A DNA stretch of 64,000 nt, taken from assembly GCF_014650575.1 (NCBI RefSeq), contig NZ_BMVF01000011.1:1-64000 (forward strand), written 5' to 3'. This stretch comes from Streptomyces naganishii JCM 4654 (GTDB lineage: Bacteria > Actinomycetota > Actinomycetes > Streptomycetales > Streptomycetaceae). Position numbers and translations under genes: made by a program. A model generated the notes under the pieces. It had not been told where the DNA came from and searched no databases. It saw nothing but the letters and a program-made list of their open reading frames with translations. Shown here in pieces: positions 25,607 through 34,924 of this stretch (position 1 is the stretch's first letter; every line of letters starts with the position of its first letter).

Positions 25607-26076
25607 GGACTCGGCGCCCCCGGCTGTGGCCCGTACAGGTCCAGAAGGCGGGTGCGGGTCGCGCGCAGTCGGCGGCCGATCGTCTCGGCGACCAGGGTGA
25701 CCAGTGGCAGGCCGAACTCCGGGTGAGCGGCGCACACGGCCCGCACCTCGGCAGCGTCGAACTGCCAGGCCTCCACCTGGCTTCTGGTCTCGGCCCCCAG
25801 GTGCCACTCGTGCGGTGGGCACAACCACGACCAGCCCACGAGGCCGCCGGCGCCAATCGTCTCCACGACGGCCGGCCCGCGGCCGGGGAGGTGGATGTCG
25901 AGTGCGACCGTGCCGGTGCGGACGATCCAGAAGCGGTCGGCCCGGCCACCCTCTTCGAACAGACGAGTGAGAGCCGGGTGGTCGACCTCGTGTGCGAGGG
26001 TCAGGAGCCGCTCGCGGTGCCCGGGGGGCAAGGACCCGATCAGCCCTGTCGACGGGACGGGACCTGGGCGGCTCAT
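25603..26076 (-). CDS. Cyclic-nucleotide-binding domain protein without HTH, inside hydrogenase operon
   Basis: This 157-residue protein consists only of a CRP-like cyclic-nucleotide-binding beta-roll (LFEEGGRADRFWIVRTGTVA, GAGGLVGWSWLCPPHEWHLG). A C-terminal helix ends TRTRLLDLYGP. No DNA-binding helix-turn-helix follows. It overlaps its upstream (hyhB) and downstream (hyhG) neighbours by 4 nt each, so it is made in step with the enzyme. I infer a sensor or modulator subunit of the hydrogenase. A close paralogue lies at 39374-39829. Related genes occur with mycobacterial group 3b hydrogenases as far as I recall. Confidence 0.8.
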   Translation of the reverse strand: MSRPGPVPSTGLIGSLPPGHRERLLTLAHEVDHPALTRLFEEGGRADRFWIVRTGTVALDIHLPGRGPAVVETIGAGGLVGWSWLCPPHEWHLGAETRSQVEAWQFDAAEVRAVCAAHPEFGLPLVTLVAETIGRRLRATRTRLLDLYGPQPGAPSP

Positions 26077-27242
26077 GGCGTCGGCCTCTGCCGCGTGGCC
26101 TCCTGGTGGAGGGCGTGTGCCTCCTCGGTGAGGTCGATGCCGGTGGGGCACCAGACGATGCACCGGCCGCAGCCGACGCAGCCGGTACTGCCGAACTGAT
26201 CGTGCCAGGTGCCGATCTTGTGGGTGAGCCACTGGCGGTAGCGGCTGCGTTCGCTCGCCCGGACCGGTCCACCGTGCAGCAGGGTGAAGTCCAGGTCGTA
26301 GCAGGAGTCCCAGCGGCGCCAGCGCTCGGCGTGGTCGCCGGTCAGATCGCTGACGTCCTCGGTGGTCGTGCAGAAGCAGGTGGGGCAGACCATGGTGCAG
26401 TTGCCGCAGTTCAAGCAGCGGGCGGTGACGTCGTCCCAGCGGTCGGCCTCGAGGTTGTCGCGCATCAGCGCGCGCAGGTCGGTGGGCGGCATGGACCGGC
26501 CCATGTTCCCGGCGGCCCGCCGTACGGCTTCGGCGGCCGCGGTGCGAGTGACCTCGTCCGCCTGGTGCCGGGGCAGTTCCGCGAGTACGGCGGCGCCCTC
26601 CTCGCTGCCGCTGCGGCACAGGAAGCGGTGGCCGCCGTCGTCGACGACCTCGGTGAGGGCGAGGTCGTAGCCGGTGTCGACGGCGGGCCCGGTGCCCATG
26701 GAGACGCAGAAGCAGGTGGCGCCGGGCTCGGTGCACTCGGCCGCGACGAGGAAGACTCCCTTCCGGCGGGAGCCGTAGGCGGGATCGGGGTACTTGCCGC
26801 CGATCATCACACGGTCGAGGATGCGGATGGCGTGCAGGTCACAGGCGCGCACCCCGAGGAAGGCGTACGACACGCCCGGCGGTTCGTCCTCGCGCACGGT
26901 CAGTCCACCGTCGGCGTCACGCTCGGCGGTCCACTGGCGCACTCGGGGAGGGTGCAGGAACGATTTCCAGGACTGCGGTCCGGCGCTGTGCGCGAACACG
27001 GCACCGTCCGTTCTGCGGCGGACGCGGTACCGCCCGGCCTCGAGTTCCACGCCCCACCCGTGGGGCAGCTCGTCCGCCGAGTCCAGTTCGGCCAGGACGA
27101 CGGCGCGGTCACGGACGGTGGGGCCGACCACCGTACGACCTTGCCGCTTCAGGACCTGAACCAACGCATCGAGTCCGTCACGGCCGAGTACCGCCTCGGT
27201 CGGTGCGCCGGACGCGGCTCGGATGTCACCGGGGCCGGTCAT
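26073..27242 (-). CDS. hyhB: Hydrogenase 4Fe-4S dicluster subunit (sulfhydrogenase beta-like)
   Basis: This 389-residue protein has two ferredoxin-type clusters near the C-terminus: CLNCGNCTMVCPTCFC and GCVGCGRCIVWCPTG. The N-terminal domain (AFLGVRACDLHAIRILDRV; FLVAAECTEPGATCFC) is typical of HydB/anaerobic sulfite reductase A proteins. It passes electrons between the small and flavin subunits. It is the first subunit gene of the operon. Upstream, CCTCCC (27265) and GGGAGG (27276) form a hairpin between the maturation protease gene and this start, which could affect its translation. Confidence 0.88.
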   Translation of the reverse strand: MTGPGDIRAASGAPTEAVLGRDGLDALVQVLKRQGRTVVGPTVRDRAVVLAELDSADELPHGWGVELEAGRYRVRRRTDGAVFAHSAGPQSWKSFLHPPRVRQWTAERDADGGLTVREDEPPGVSYAFLGVRACDLHAIRILDRVMIGGKYPDPAYGSRRKGVFLVAAECTEPGATCFCVSMGTGPAVDTGYDLALTEVVDDGGHRFLCRSGSEEGAAVLAELPRHQADEVTRTAAAEAVRRAAGNMGRSMPPTDLRALMRDNLEADRWDDVTARCLNCGNCTMVCPTCFCTTTEDVSDLTGDHAERWRRWDSCYDLDFTLLHGGPVRASERSRYRQWLTHKIGTWHDQFGSTGCVGCGRCIVWCPTGIDLTEEAHALHQEATRQRPTP

Positions 27243-27336
27243 GTCTCATTCCCCTCGGTCCGGGCCTCCCGGGCGGGGAGGTGCTCGTGTCGTCGCGCGG
27301 GTCCACGGCTGCTCACCGGCGATCACTGACAGGGTG

Positions 27337-27912
27337 TCAGGGAGGGGCGCTCGAAGGGACGCATGCGCTCCGGCGTGTCCCGTCTGCGCCCGCGCGGAGC
27401 CGCCGATAGCGTCCGACCGCTTCGGCGTGCCGCACGAGGTCCCGCTCGACATGTTCCGTCAGCGGCAGGACCGCCCGCGCCACCGACGGCGTCAGTCCGG
27501 TGCCGAGGCAGCGTTCGGCTCCTTCGACCGCGTACACGACGAGGCGACCGGGCTTCCGTCCGAGACTGTGGGCCAGGCGAATGGTCTCCAGGAGCCCGAG
27601 GCCGTGCGTGCTGTGCCGCCGGGCGCCCGTGGGAACCGGCGTGGCGCCAGGGACGGGGCACCACCGGTGCACGCGTCCGGGGTGTGCGGAGGGCGGGAAG
27701 CAGGCGTCGACGACGACCGCGAGGCCGGCGTTCTCCCACAGCCCGAGCAGCCTCCCGGGATCCCCGTCGCACTCCCGGAGCACGGTGCCGTGCGGCAGTG
27801 GCCCCGCGAGGGCGCGCTCCTCGAGCAGGGCAAGCACGGCGGGGCCGACACCGTCGTCCCGCCGGAACACATTGCCGACCCCGACGACCACCGCACCGGC
27901 CGACGTCCTCAC
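27337..27912 (-). CDS. Hydrogenase maturation protease (HyaD/HybD family)
   Basis: This 191-residue protein begins with the family motif GVGNVFRRDDGVGP (metal-binding Asp) and has VVVDACFPP and STHGLGLLETIRLA (metal-binding His). These endopeptidases remove the C-terminal peptide of the large subunit after nickel insertion, here after His448 of hyhL. Two overlapping GTG codons (27915 and 27912) follow GAGAGGAG; 27912 has better spacing. The gene precedes hyhB by 94 bp. Other hyp accessory genes are not in this window. Confidence 0.85.
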   Translation of the reverse strand: MRTSAGAVVVGVGNVFRRDDGVGPAVLALLEERALAGPLPHGTVLRECDGDPGRLLGLWENAGLAVVVDACFPPSAHPGRVHRWCPVPGATPVPTGARRHSTHGLGLLETIRLAHSLGRKPGRLVVYAVEGAERCLGTGLTPSVARAVLPLTEHVERDLVRHAEAVGRYRRLRAGADGTRRSACVPSSAPP

Positions 27913-27968
27913 CACGACTCCTCTCTCTCGCCCGCGGCTCCCGACGGCCCGGCGAAGCACGGCCGGCC

Positions 27969-29561
27969 TCAGTCGGGCTCCATGTACGGACGGCGGAAGA
28001 CCGGAGCCAGGCCGGTGCCCCACGGGCGTACGGCCGCGAGCGCCTGAGCGACCGCCGACTCGAGCGGGCCACTGGTGTCCACCGCGACGGCCTCGGCCCA
28101 GGGCGGTTCCCTGACCGCCATGGCGGACGCGATGTCCGGGTCGGCGTCCGATGTTCCGGGGCCGCGTGCTCCCAGGCGGGCCACGGACACGGCACCGGGC
28201 ACCTGGCAGTGCAGGGCCACGAGGTCCGCGCTCGTGCTCTCGGCCGTGCGGAGCGCCGCTTCCCGCTGCTGCGTGGAGGTCCAGGTGGCGTCCAGCACGA
28301 CGGACTCGCCGCGGGACAGCAAGGCGGCCGCGCGCTCCAGCAGGGCGGCGTAGGTCCTGGCCGTCCACTCGGGTGTGTAGAGGCCTTCGCCGTACCGGGC
28401 CGACGCGGACTGCTCCGCCGGGATGCCCGCCAACTCCTTGCGCAGCCGGTCGCTGCTCAGCAGCGACACGCCGAGCCGGCTGGCCAACGCACCGGACAGG
28501 GTGGACTTCCCGCTGCCCGGCAGCCCGCCGACGACGACGAGACGGACGGCGGAGGAGCGCAGGTGCCGCAGTGCCGTGGAGGCCAGCCGTCCCGCCGCCG
28601 ACTCCGCGCCCGGCGCTGACTGCCGTGCCTGGATGAGGGAGACCTTGGCGCGGACGAACGCGCGGTAGGCGATGTAGTGATGCCACAGGGAAGAGGGCGC
28701 GGGGTCGCCGGAATACTCGCTGTACCGGGCGAGGAAGTACGCCGCGGCCTCCCGCGCGCCGAGCTGTTCCAGGTCCATGGCGAGGAAGGCGGCGTCGTCG
28801 AGGCCGTCGACGTAGCGCAGGCCGTCGTCGAACTCGAGGCAGTCCAGGACGCGGGGACCATCGTCGAGGCAGAAGATGTCATCGGCGAGCAGGTCGCCGT
28901 GGCCGTCGACGACCCGCCCTTGTTCGATGCGCGCAGCGAACAAGGTTTTGCGGCCGGCGAGGTAGCGGCGCACCAGCCGCTCGGTCTCCGGCACGGTGTC
29001 CGCCACGAGGCCTTCGGCAGCCAGCGAGCGGACCTGTGCGAAGCTCGCTTCCCAACGCGACGACAACGCGTCGCGGGTGCCCTGTTCGTCCACGTGGCGG
29101 CCGCGAGGTGCCTTCGCGTGCCACGCGGCGAGGCGCCGGGCGACGGCCCGCAGGACATCGCTGACGTCGACGCCGTGGCGCACCAGCCGGGACAGACGGC
29201 GATCCGCCGGCATGCGGCGCATCACCACCAGCGGTTCCGCTTCCTGTGCACCCGGGCTGCGCAGCTCGCCCACGCCCAGATAGACGTCAGGGGCGAAACG
29301 CCGGTTGAGCGCGATCTCTCGTTCGCACGCGGCCCGGCGGGCCGTCACCGTGGTGTAGTCCAGAAACCCCAGATCCACCGGCTTCTTCAGCTTGTAGACG
29401 CGGTCGCCGGCGAAGAACAGGGTCGCTGTGTGGGTCTCGCACACCTCTGCTCGCGGCAGCGCTCCGCGGTGGCCCACGCCGTGGTCACCGGCACGGAGCG
29501 CGGACGGGTCCGACCCGGGCACCGGGCGGGCCGGTTCCGCGGGGACGCCGGACTCAGTCAT
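27969..29561 (-). CDS. Bifunctional aminoglycoside-phosphotransferase-like / P-loop kinase protein (Rv2004c-like)
   Basis: This 530-residue protein has two parts. The N-terminal half is APH-kinase-like (LFFAGDRVYKLKKPVDLGFL; catalytic VVDGHGDLLADDIF; FDDGLRYVDGLDD). The C-terminal half is a P-loop kinase (VVVGGLPGSGKSTLSGAL, LLSSDRLRKEL, VLDATWTSTQQR). The same architecture is found in M. tuberculosis Rv2004c, a member of the DosR dormancy regulon. Substrate unknown. The ATG at 29561 overlaps the stop of the upstream universal stress gene by 8 nt, so the two are co-translated. Confidence 0.85.
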   Translation of the reverse strand: MTESGVPAEPARPVPGSDPSALRAGDHGVGHRGALPRAEVCETHTATLFFAGDRVYKLKKPVDLGFLDYTTVTARRAACEREIALNRRFAPDVYLGVGELRSPGAQEAEPLVVMRRMPADRRLSRLVRHGVDVSDVLRAVARRLAAWHAKAPRGRHVDEQGTRDALSSRWEASFAQVRSLAAEGLVADTVPETERLVRRYLAGRKTLFAARIEQGRVVDGHGDLLADDIFCLDDGPRVLDCLEFDDGLRYVDGLDDAAFLAMDLEQLGAREAAAYFLARYSEYSGDPAPSSLWHHYIAYRAFVRAKVSLIQARQSAPGAESAAGRLASTALRHLRSSAVRLVVVGGLPGSGKSTLSGALASRLGVSLLSSDRLRKELAGIPAEQSASARYGEGLYTPEWTARTYAALLERAAALLSRGESVVLDATWTSTQQREAALRTAESTSADLVALHCQVPGAVSVARLGARGPGTSDADPDIASAMAVREPPWAEAVAVDTSGPLESAVAQALAAVRPWGTGLAPVFRRPYMEPD

Positions 29562-30426
29562 GAGGAACGACGGCCACGGGGCAGCGCCCGTGGTGGACGG
29601 CGGCCTGAGCCACGGGTCCGAGACGGGGCGCCGTGCCCAGGTGGTGCCGGCGCCGGCCGACGACCAGCAGCACCGCGCCTTCGGCGGCGCGTACGACGGC
29701 TTCGGCGGGGCCGGTGAGGCGGACACTGCCGGTCGCGCTCACCCGCGGGTACTTCTCCCGCCATGGGCGCAGCGCCGCGTCCAACTCGTTGCGCGGCTCC
29801 TGCGTCATCGGTTCGTCGGCATCGGCGGCCAGGGGCACGTCCGCGGGCAGAGGTACCCGCTTGCCGTGAATGGCCAGGAGACCGACTCCCCTGGCAGCGG
29901 CTGTGCGGAAGGCGAAATCGAGCAGGTCGTCGGATGATCCCGACAGTTTCAGGGCCACGATCACGCCGGGGAAGGGCGTACGGGATGGCGGTTCCTGCTC
30001 CGCGCTGCGGGCGCGCACCAGCACCACCGGCCGTACGGACCGTACGACGACGGGCATGCTGACGTCACCCACGAAGTAACTCTCGACGGGCTCCAGGCCT
30101 CGTGATCCGAGCACCACCATCTCCGACCCGGCATCCGAAGCCGCCTGGAGCAAGGCGTTCTGGGCATCGTCGGCGACCAGGGCCTCGACGACGGACAGAT
30201 TCGGATGGCGCTGCTGGAGTTCGGTCCGCGTGGAGCGCAGCAGATGTCTTGCCCAGGCGTTTTGATCGGATTCCGCCGGGACCCGGGTCGGCTCCGGGAC
30301 GAGGTGCGGCCACGCGTGCAGCAGGCGCAGAGCGATCCCGCGCTCGGCGGCCTCGTCGGCGGCCCAGCGGGCCGCGGCGAGACTCTCGGGTGAGCCGTCG
30401 AGGCCCACGGTGACGACCGGTTCCAT
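29554..30426 (-). CDS. Universal stress protein, tandem USP domains
   Basis: This 290-residue protein has two USP domains. The first begins MEPVVTVGLDGSPESLAAA and ends VLGSRGLEPVES...VVLVRA. The second has VVGRRRHHLG...GRCPVAVVPHD. ATP-binding G-x2-G-x9-G-like loops are visible. The ATG at 30426 is chosen over 30447 because GGAGGG precedes it. It is first in an operon with the Rv2004c-like kinase. Tandem USPs are strongly induced by hypoxia in the DosR/OsdR systems; that regulation is inferred here. Confidence 0.85.
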   Translation of the reverse strand: MEPVVTVGLDGSPESLAAARWAADEAAERGIALRLLHAWPHLVPEPTRVPAESDQNAWARHLLRSTRTELQQRHPNLSVVEALVADDAQNALLQAASDAGSEMVVLGSRGLEPVESYFVGDVSMPVVVRSVRPVVLVRARSAEQEPPSRTPFPGVIVALKLSGSSDDLLDFAFRTAAARGVGLLAIHGKRVPLPADVPLAADADEPMTQEPRNELDAALRPWREKYPRVSATGSVRLTGPAEAVVRAAEGAVLLVVGRRRHHLGTAPRLGPVAQAAVHHGRCPVAVVPHD

Positions 30427-30563
30427 GGCCGCGCCCTCCGTCAGCACCGTGCGTTCTGACTCGAGAACTACCGCATCACGCCGTCCGGCGCATGTGCAGC
30501 GCCGACCGGGCTCGGGTTCCCGTCCGATGGAGCAGGCCGGCAGGTCACGAAACCGAGCCTTAC

Positions 30564-30580
30564 GTCCCCACCGGGGGGGA
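30564..30580. promoter_or_regulatory. GTCCCC-N5-GGGGAC dyad in USP/DUF1918 divergent promoter
   Basis: GTCCCC (30564-30569) and GGGGAC (30575-30580) form a perfect dyad between divergent stress genes. The centre spacing is close to the GGGAC...GTCCC arms of the mycobacterial DevR box but in inverted order. It is a candidate binding site for a DevR/OsdR-type response regulator. Confidence 0.45.
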
Positions 30581-30653
30581 CCTCGGGATCGTTGGTGCGG
30601 GTACTACTGCCGGGTGATGCTGGGAAACGCGCTTCATGGGAGAGGGCATGACC

Positions 30654-31208
30654 ATGCACGCTCAGCCAGGTGATCGACTGGTCGTGGAGAACCCGGTCAC
30701 CGGTGTCACCCGGCGTGACGGTGAGATCGGTCGCCTGCACCACGACGACGGCCCCCCGTACGAGGTGCGATGGTGGGACGCGAACGAGATCGCGCTGGTC
30801 TTCCCCGGGCCGGACGCGCGCGTCCGGCCCGTGCTGGGCCGGGAGGCGCCGGCCAAGGGGCCGCCAGCCGGTGCACCGGCTGCGGCGCCCGTCGTGCCCG
30901 CCGCGCGCCCGGTCGACTACGCCGCGTCGGACGATGACGTGTTCTTCCGCACCGCGCCCGGCCCCACCACCGCCGGAGCCGTAGGCAGCGACGCCGCCTT
31001 CGAAGTCGACCATGTGGACGAGGCGACGAGCCGCGGTCGGAGCGTGCTCGAGGTGGGTCGTGCAGACGCCGTCGGCGCCCCGGAGATGCTCCGCCGGCTT
31101 CAGGAGCGGCCACACTCCGAACCCTGGGCGGGCGGAGCGCGCCCGCTGTGGGCGAGGGTGGCTCTCACCCGACTGACGGGACGCCGGATCGCACCGGCGG
31201 ACCGGTGA
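30654..31208 (+). CDS. DUF1918-domain protein with extended C-terminus
   Basis: The first 60 residues match DUF1918 (QPGDRLVVENPVTGVTRRDG, PPYEVRWWDANEIALVFPGP), a small beta-barrel found in DosR-regulon proteins such as Rv0569. The remaining roughly 120 residues are Ala/Pro-rich, then a helical tail (LRRLQERPHSEPWAGGAR) I cannot assign. The ATG at 30654 is preferred because GGAGAGGG lies at good spacing; ATG 30648 and 30636 are possible. It is divergent from the USP-kinase operon. Function unknown. Confidence 0.7.
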   Translation: MHAQPGDRLVVENPVTGVTRRDGEIGRLHHDDGPPYEVRWWDANEIALVFPGPDARVRPVLGREAPAKGPPAGAPAAAPVVPAARPVDYAASDDDVFFRTAPGPTTAGAVGSDAAFEVDHVDEATSRGRSVLEVGRADAVGAPEMLRRLQERPHSEPWAGGARPLWARVALTRLTGRRIAPADR

Positions 31209-31514
31209 GGCGGGGCCGATGGTGACCTGGCTGTCTCTTACCGGATCGCGGTCCTGCCCGTCATCATGTGCCTGTGCCGGGTGGACTCGGGCGCGACCAT
31301 CCGCAGGTGGCCGACACGCACGTCGAGCCCCATTGCGGGCGCGGCTTGGTCACCGGCTTCGCACAGGCGGGCCGCGGAGCTCGACGACGCCCAGGAGTGC
31401 CGGGGTTCCCCACCGCACGGTGGGCACTGCCACCGCTCGGCCTCCCGAGGGGCAGCTCACGGTCGTGCGCGAGGCGCCGCACGAGTCGGCGGCCGCCCGG
31501 CCCGGGGCTGTGTC
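31209..31514. other. Intergenic region, no supported gene
   Basis: About 300 bases between the DUF1918 gene and the P-type ATPase remnant. Frames are open by GC bias only. Confidence 0.4.
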
Positions 31515-32037
31515 ATGAAGGTGCTGCGTCCCACTCGGCAGGGGGACGAGAGGGGTCCGGCCACCGGGCGGCCAGGCACGCCGGCGTCGCCATCGTCCGG
31601 CCGCGTCTCCCGGCAGCCGCTGCACGCCCAGGCCGTCACCGACGTCTTCGGAACGCTGGAGAGCTCACCGCGTGGTCTGTCCGCCGCCACGGCGCGGACG
31701 CGCCTTCAGGCCGGGGGACCGAACGAACTGCCCGCCGCCCGGTGCCCCGCGGTGTGGCGTCGGCTCGCGGGCCAGTTCGCGGATCTGTTCGCGGTCGTGC
31801 TGATGGTGGCCTCGGCCATCACCTTCATCGCCTACGCGCTTCAACAACCGAGGGACACGGGCACGTTGCAGCTCGCTGTGGCGATCCTCTGTGTCGTGGT
31901 GCTGAACGCGGTCATCGGCTTCGCCCAGGAGTACTCGGCGGAGCGGACCGCCCAGACCCTGCAGGCCATGGTTCCGCACCAGTGCCGGGTGGTGCGCGAT
32001 GCGGTTGTCCTGGAGCTCCCCGTACGGTGCCCGGGTC
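31515..32037 (+). pseudogene. Cation-transporting P-type ATPase, N-terminal fragment
   Basis: The ATG at 31515 opens a frame with the cation-ATPase N domain (VTDVFGTLESSPRGLSAATA, RLQAGGPNELP). The first two membrane helices follow (FADLFAVVLMVASAITFIAY; LQLAVAILCVVVLNAVIGFA), then EYSAERTAQTLQAMVPHQCR. Homology stops at VVLEL near 32025. The actuator, phosphorylation (DKTGT) and remaining transmembrane domains are missing. At that point a universal stress protein lacking its N-terminus begins, which indicates a deletion of several kb. The related CtpF is a DosR-regulon member. Confidence 0.75.
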
Positions 32038-32724
32038 ATGGCCGAGGACGTCGTCCGGGCCGGCGCCCACCGTGCCCGTGATCGGCAGGCCGGCCTGCCG
32101 ATCAGCATGGCCGCCCTCCCCGAGGAGCCGGCGTACGCCCTGGTGCGGGAAGGCAAGAACGCGTCCGCCCTGGTGGTGGGCAACCGGGGCCGCAGCGGTG
32201 TGGCGAACGTGCTGCTCGGTTCGGTGAGCCTGTTCGTCGCCGCGCATGCCGACTGCCCCGTGATCGTGGTGCGGGCAAGCCACGACAACCAGGCCCGCGT
32301 GCCGGTGCACGGCCGAGTCGTCGTCGGTGTCGGGGAAGCCTGCGCGGCCGCGGTCCGCTTCGCCGCGCAGGAGGCCGCACGGCGAACGGCCCTTCTGTAT
32401 GCCGTACGGGCCTGGCGCTGCCCCGCGCACGAGACGATCGACCACCCGCTGATCGCCGGGGAGCCGGAGCGGGTGTACGAGGAGCGGGCCGCCGAGGCGT
32501 TGGAGAGGGCGCTGCGGGATGTGCCACCGGGACTGGAGACGCGGCGCCGCACCGTTGAGGGCCCGGCACGCGGGGCTCTCCTGGCCGCAGCTCACGAGGC
32601 CGACCTGCTCGTCGTCGGGGCCCGGCGCCGCTCCGGGCACTTCGGCCTTCAGCTCGGCCGCGCCACTCACGCCGTCGTGCACCACTCGCCCTGCCCGGTC
32701 GCCGTGGTACCCGAACGCTCATAG
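32038..32724 (+). pseudogene. Universal stress protein lacking the N-terminal part of domain 1
   Basis: From MAEDVVRAGAHRARDRQ the frame contains the second half of a USP domain (ALVVGNRGRSGVANVLLGSV, CPVIVV) and a complete second USP domain ending HSPCPVAVVPERS. The first strand with the ATP-binding Asp/Gly motif of domain 1 is absent. The sequence is joined to the P-type ATPase remnant. An ATG at 32038 could still start translation, but no good ribosome site is visible. It might be partly functional through its second domain. Confidence 0.65.
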
Positions 32725-32773
32725 GGCCGCAGCGGGCGCGTCTCGCGGCAAGCTCCGGACGGGCCGGTTCCGG

Positions 32774-33826
<1,053 letters not shown>

Positions 33827-33860
33827 CGGCTCGCCTCTCCGGTAGTCCGGTACGCCGAAG

Positions 33861-33880
33861 GTGGGACATCGGGTTCCCAC
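33861..33880. promoter_or_regulatory. 20-bp dyad in aldolase/USP divergent promoter
   Basis: GTGGGACATCGGGTTCCCAC has 6-bp arms GTGGGA and TCCCAC. Its GGGAC and TTCCC halves resemble the DevR-type box by composition and length. It lies between the divergent aldolase and USP genes and is a candidate operator. Confidence 0.45.
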
Positions 33881-34003
33881 CGAGCCTGGCCCCATTCGAA
33901 GGCGCCGGGCGGCCCCCGCGCGCGCGTGGTGGAACAGTGGAGTGGGACGTGAGGTGAGCGTGTGACGTTCGCGCGACTGTGGGACGGGACGAGGAGGGAC
34001 GTG

Positions 34004-34891
34004 ATGAGCCAGGCTGTGCTGGCGGGTGTCGACGGATCCGAGAGCAGTCTGGTGGCAGCCGACTGGGCCGCGGTCGAGGCCGCGGTGCGTGGCGTTCCTC
34101 TGCGTCTGGTCCACGGGTCTCCACCGTTGCCGGGCCCAGCGGTGACGGGTTCGGCGACGGACAGGCTGCGCGAGCTGGGCGAGCTTTTGCTCCAGCGGGT
34201 GGCCGTCGACCTCCGCGACCGCCACCGGGATGTCGAGGTGCTGTGCGAGCAGGCGGGCGATGCCCCGGATACAGCGCTTCTCGCCGCGTCCTCGGACGCC
34301 GGGCTCCTCGTCGTCGGCATGCGGGGCACGGGCGGGTTCGACGGGCTGGCGGTCGGCCGGGTCGCCTTGCGGACGGCTGGTGCCGCCTCGTGCCCTGTCG
34401 TGCTGGTTCCTGAGAGGTCCGGCATCTTCGCGGAGAGGACGCGTGCCGCACGTGCCGCCGCACCGGTGGTGGGGGGCTTGAACGCGCACCGCGCGGCCGG
34501 TGCGGTGGTGGGCTTCGCGTTCGAGGCCGCCGAGGCCTACGGAACGGGCCTGCGCATGGTCCATGCCTGGGAATTCCCCGCCGAGGCCGTCTCCTCGCAG
34601 ACCCTGGTCGTGACCGAGGAAGACCGCGCGACCTGGGAGGACCAGGAGGACTTGCAGCTCTCCGACGCGTTGCGCCCATGGCGGGAGCGGCACCCGGACG
34701 TCGTGGTCCGCACGGATGTCATGCTGATGCACCCGGCGGAAGCGCTGCTGCACGTGTCTCAGGGTGCGGCTCTCCTCGTCGTCGGCCGCCGGACGCGCTC
34801 GCGATCACCCGAAGGCCGGTTGGGGCCCGTCGCGTGCGCGGTACTGCAACACGCCGGCTGTCCGGTGGCTGTCGTGCCGCATGACGGCTGA
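34004..34891 (+). CDS. Universal stress protein, tandem USP domains
   Basis: This 295-residue protein has domain 1 from VLAGVDGSESSLVAADWA to LLVVGMRGTGGFDGLAVG and CPVVLVPERS. Domain 2 contains LLVVGRRTRSRSPEGRLG and CPVAVVPHDG. The ATG at 34004 follows GGAGGG; an upstream ATG at 33962 lacks a site. Convergent with the phosphofructokinase gene. Role in stress survival is inferred from family and island context. Confidence 0.85.
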   Translation: MSQAVLAGVDGSESSLVAADWAAVEAAVRGVPLRLVHGSPPLPGPAVTGSATDRLRELGELLLQRVAVDLRDRHRDVEVLCEQAGDAPDTALLAASSDAGLLVVGMRGTGGFDGLAVGRVALRTAGAASCPVVLVPERSGIFAERTRAARAAAPVVGGLNAHRAAGAVVGFAFEAAEAYGTGLRMVHAWEFPAEAVSSQTLVVTEEDRATWEDQEDLQLSDALRPWRERHPDVVVRTDVMLMHPAEALLHVSQGAALLVVGRRTRSRSPEGRLGPVACAVLQHAGCPVAVVPHDG

Positions 34892-34892
34892 A

Positions 34893-34911
34893 CCGGCAGG
34901 GGGCGTGCCGG
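34893..34911. terminator. Hairpin between convergent USP and pfkA genes
   Basis: CCGGCA and TGCCGG form a 6-bp stem around GGGGGCG immediately after the USP stop. Its position between convergent genes fits a bidirectional terminator, although there is no U-tract. Confidence 0.45.
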
Positions 34912-34924
34912 GGGCGGGGGCCGG

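Noticed and set aside
27265..27281. CCTCCC/GGGAGG hairpin as a terminator between the maturation protease and hyhB
   Set aside because: It is short, has no U-tract, and lies close to the hyhB ribosome site, so an effect on translation is equally likely; noted under hyhB only.
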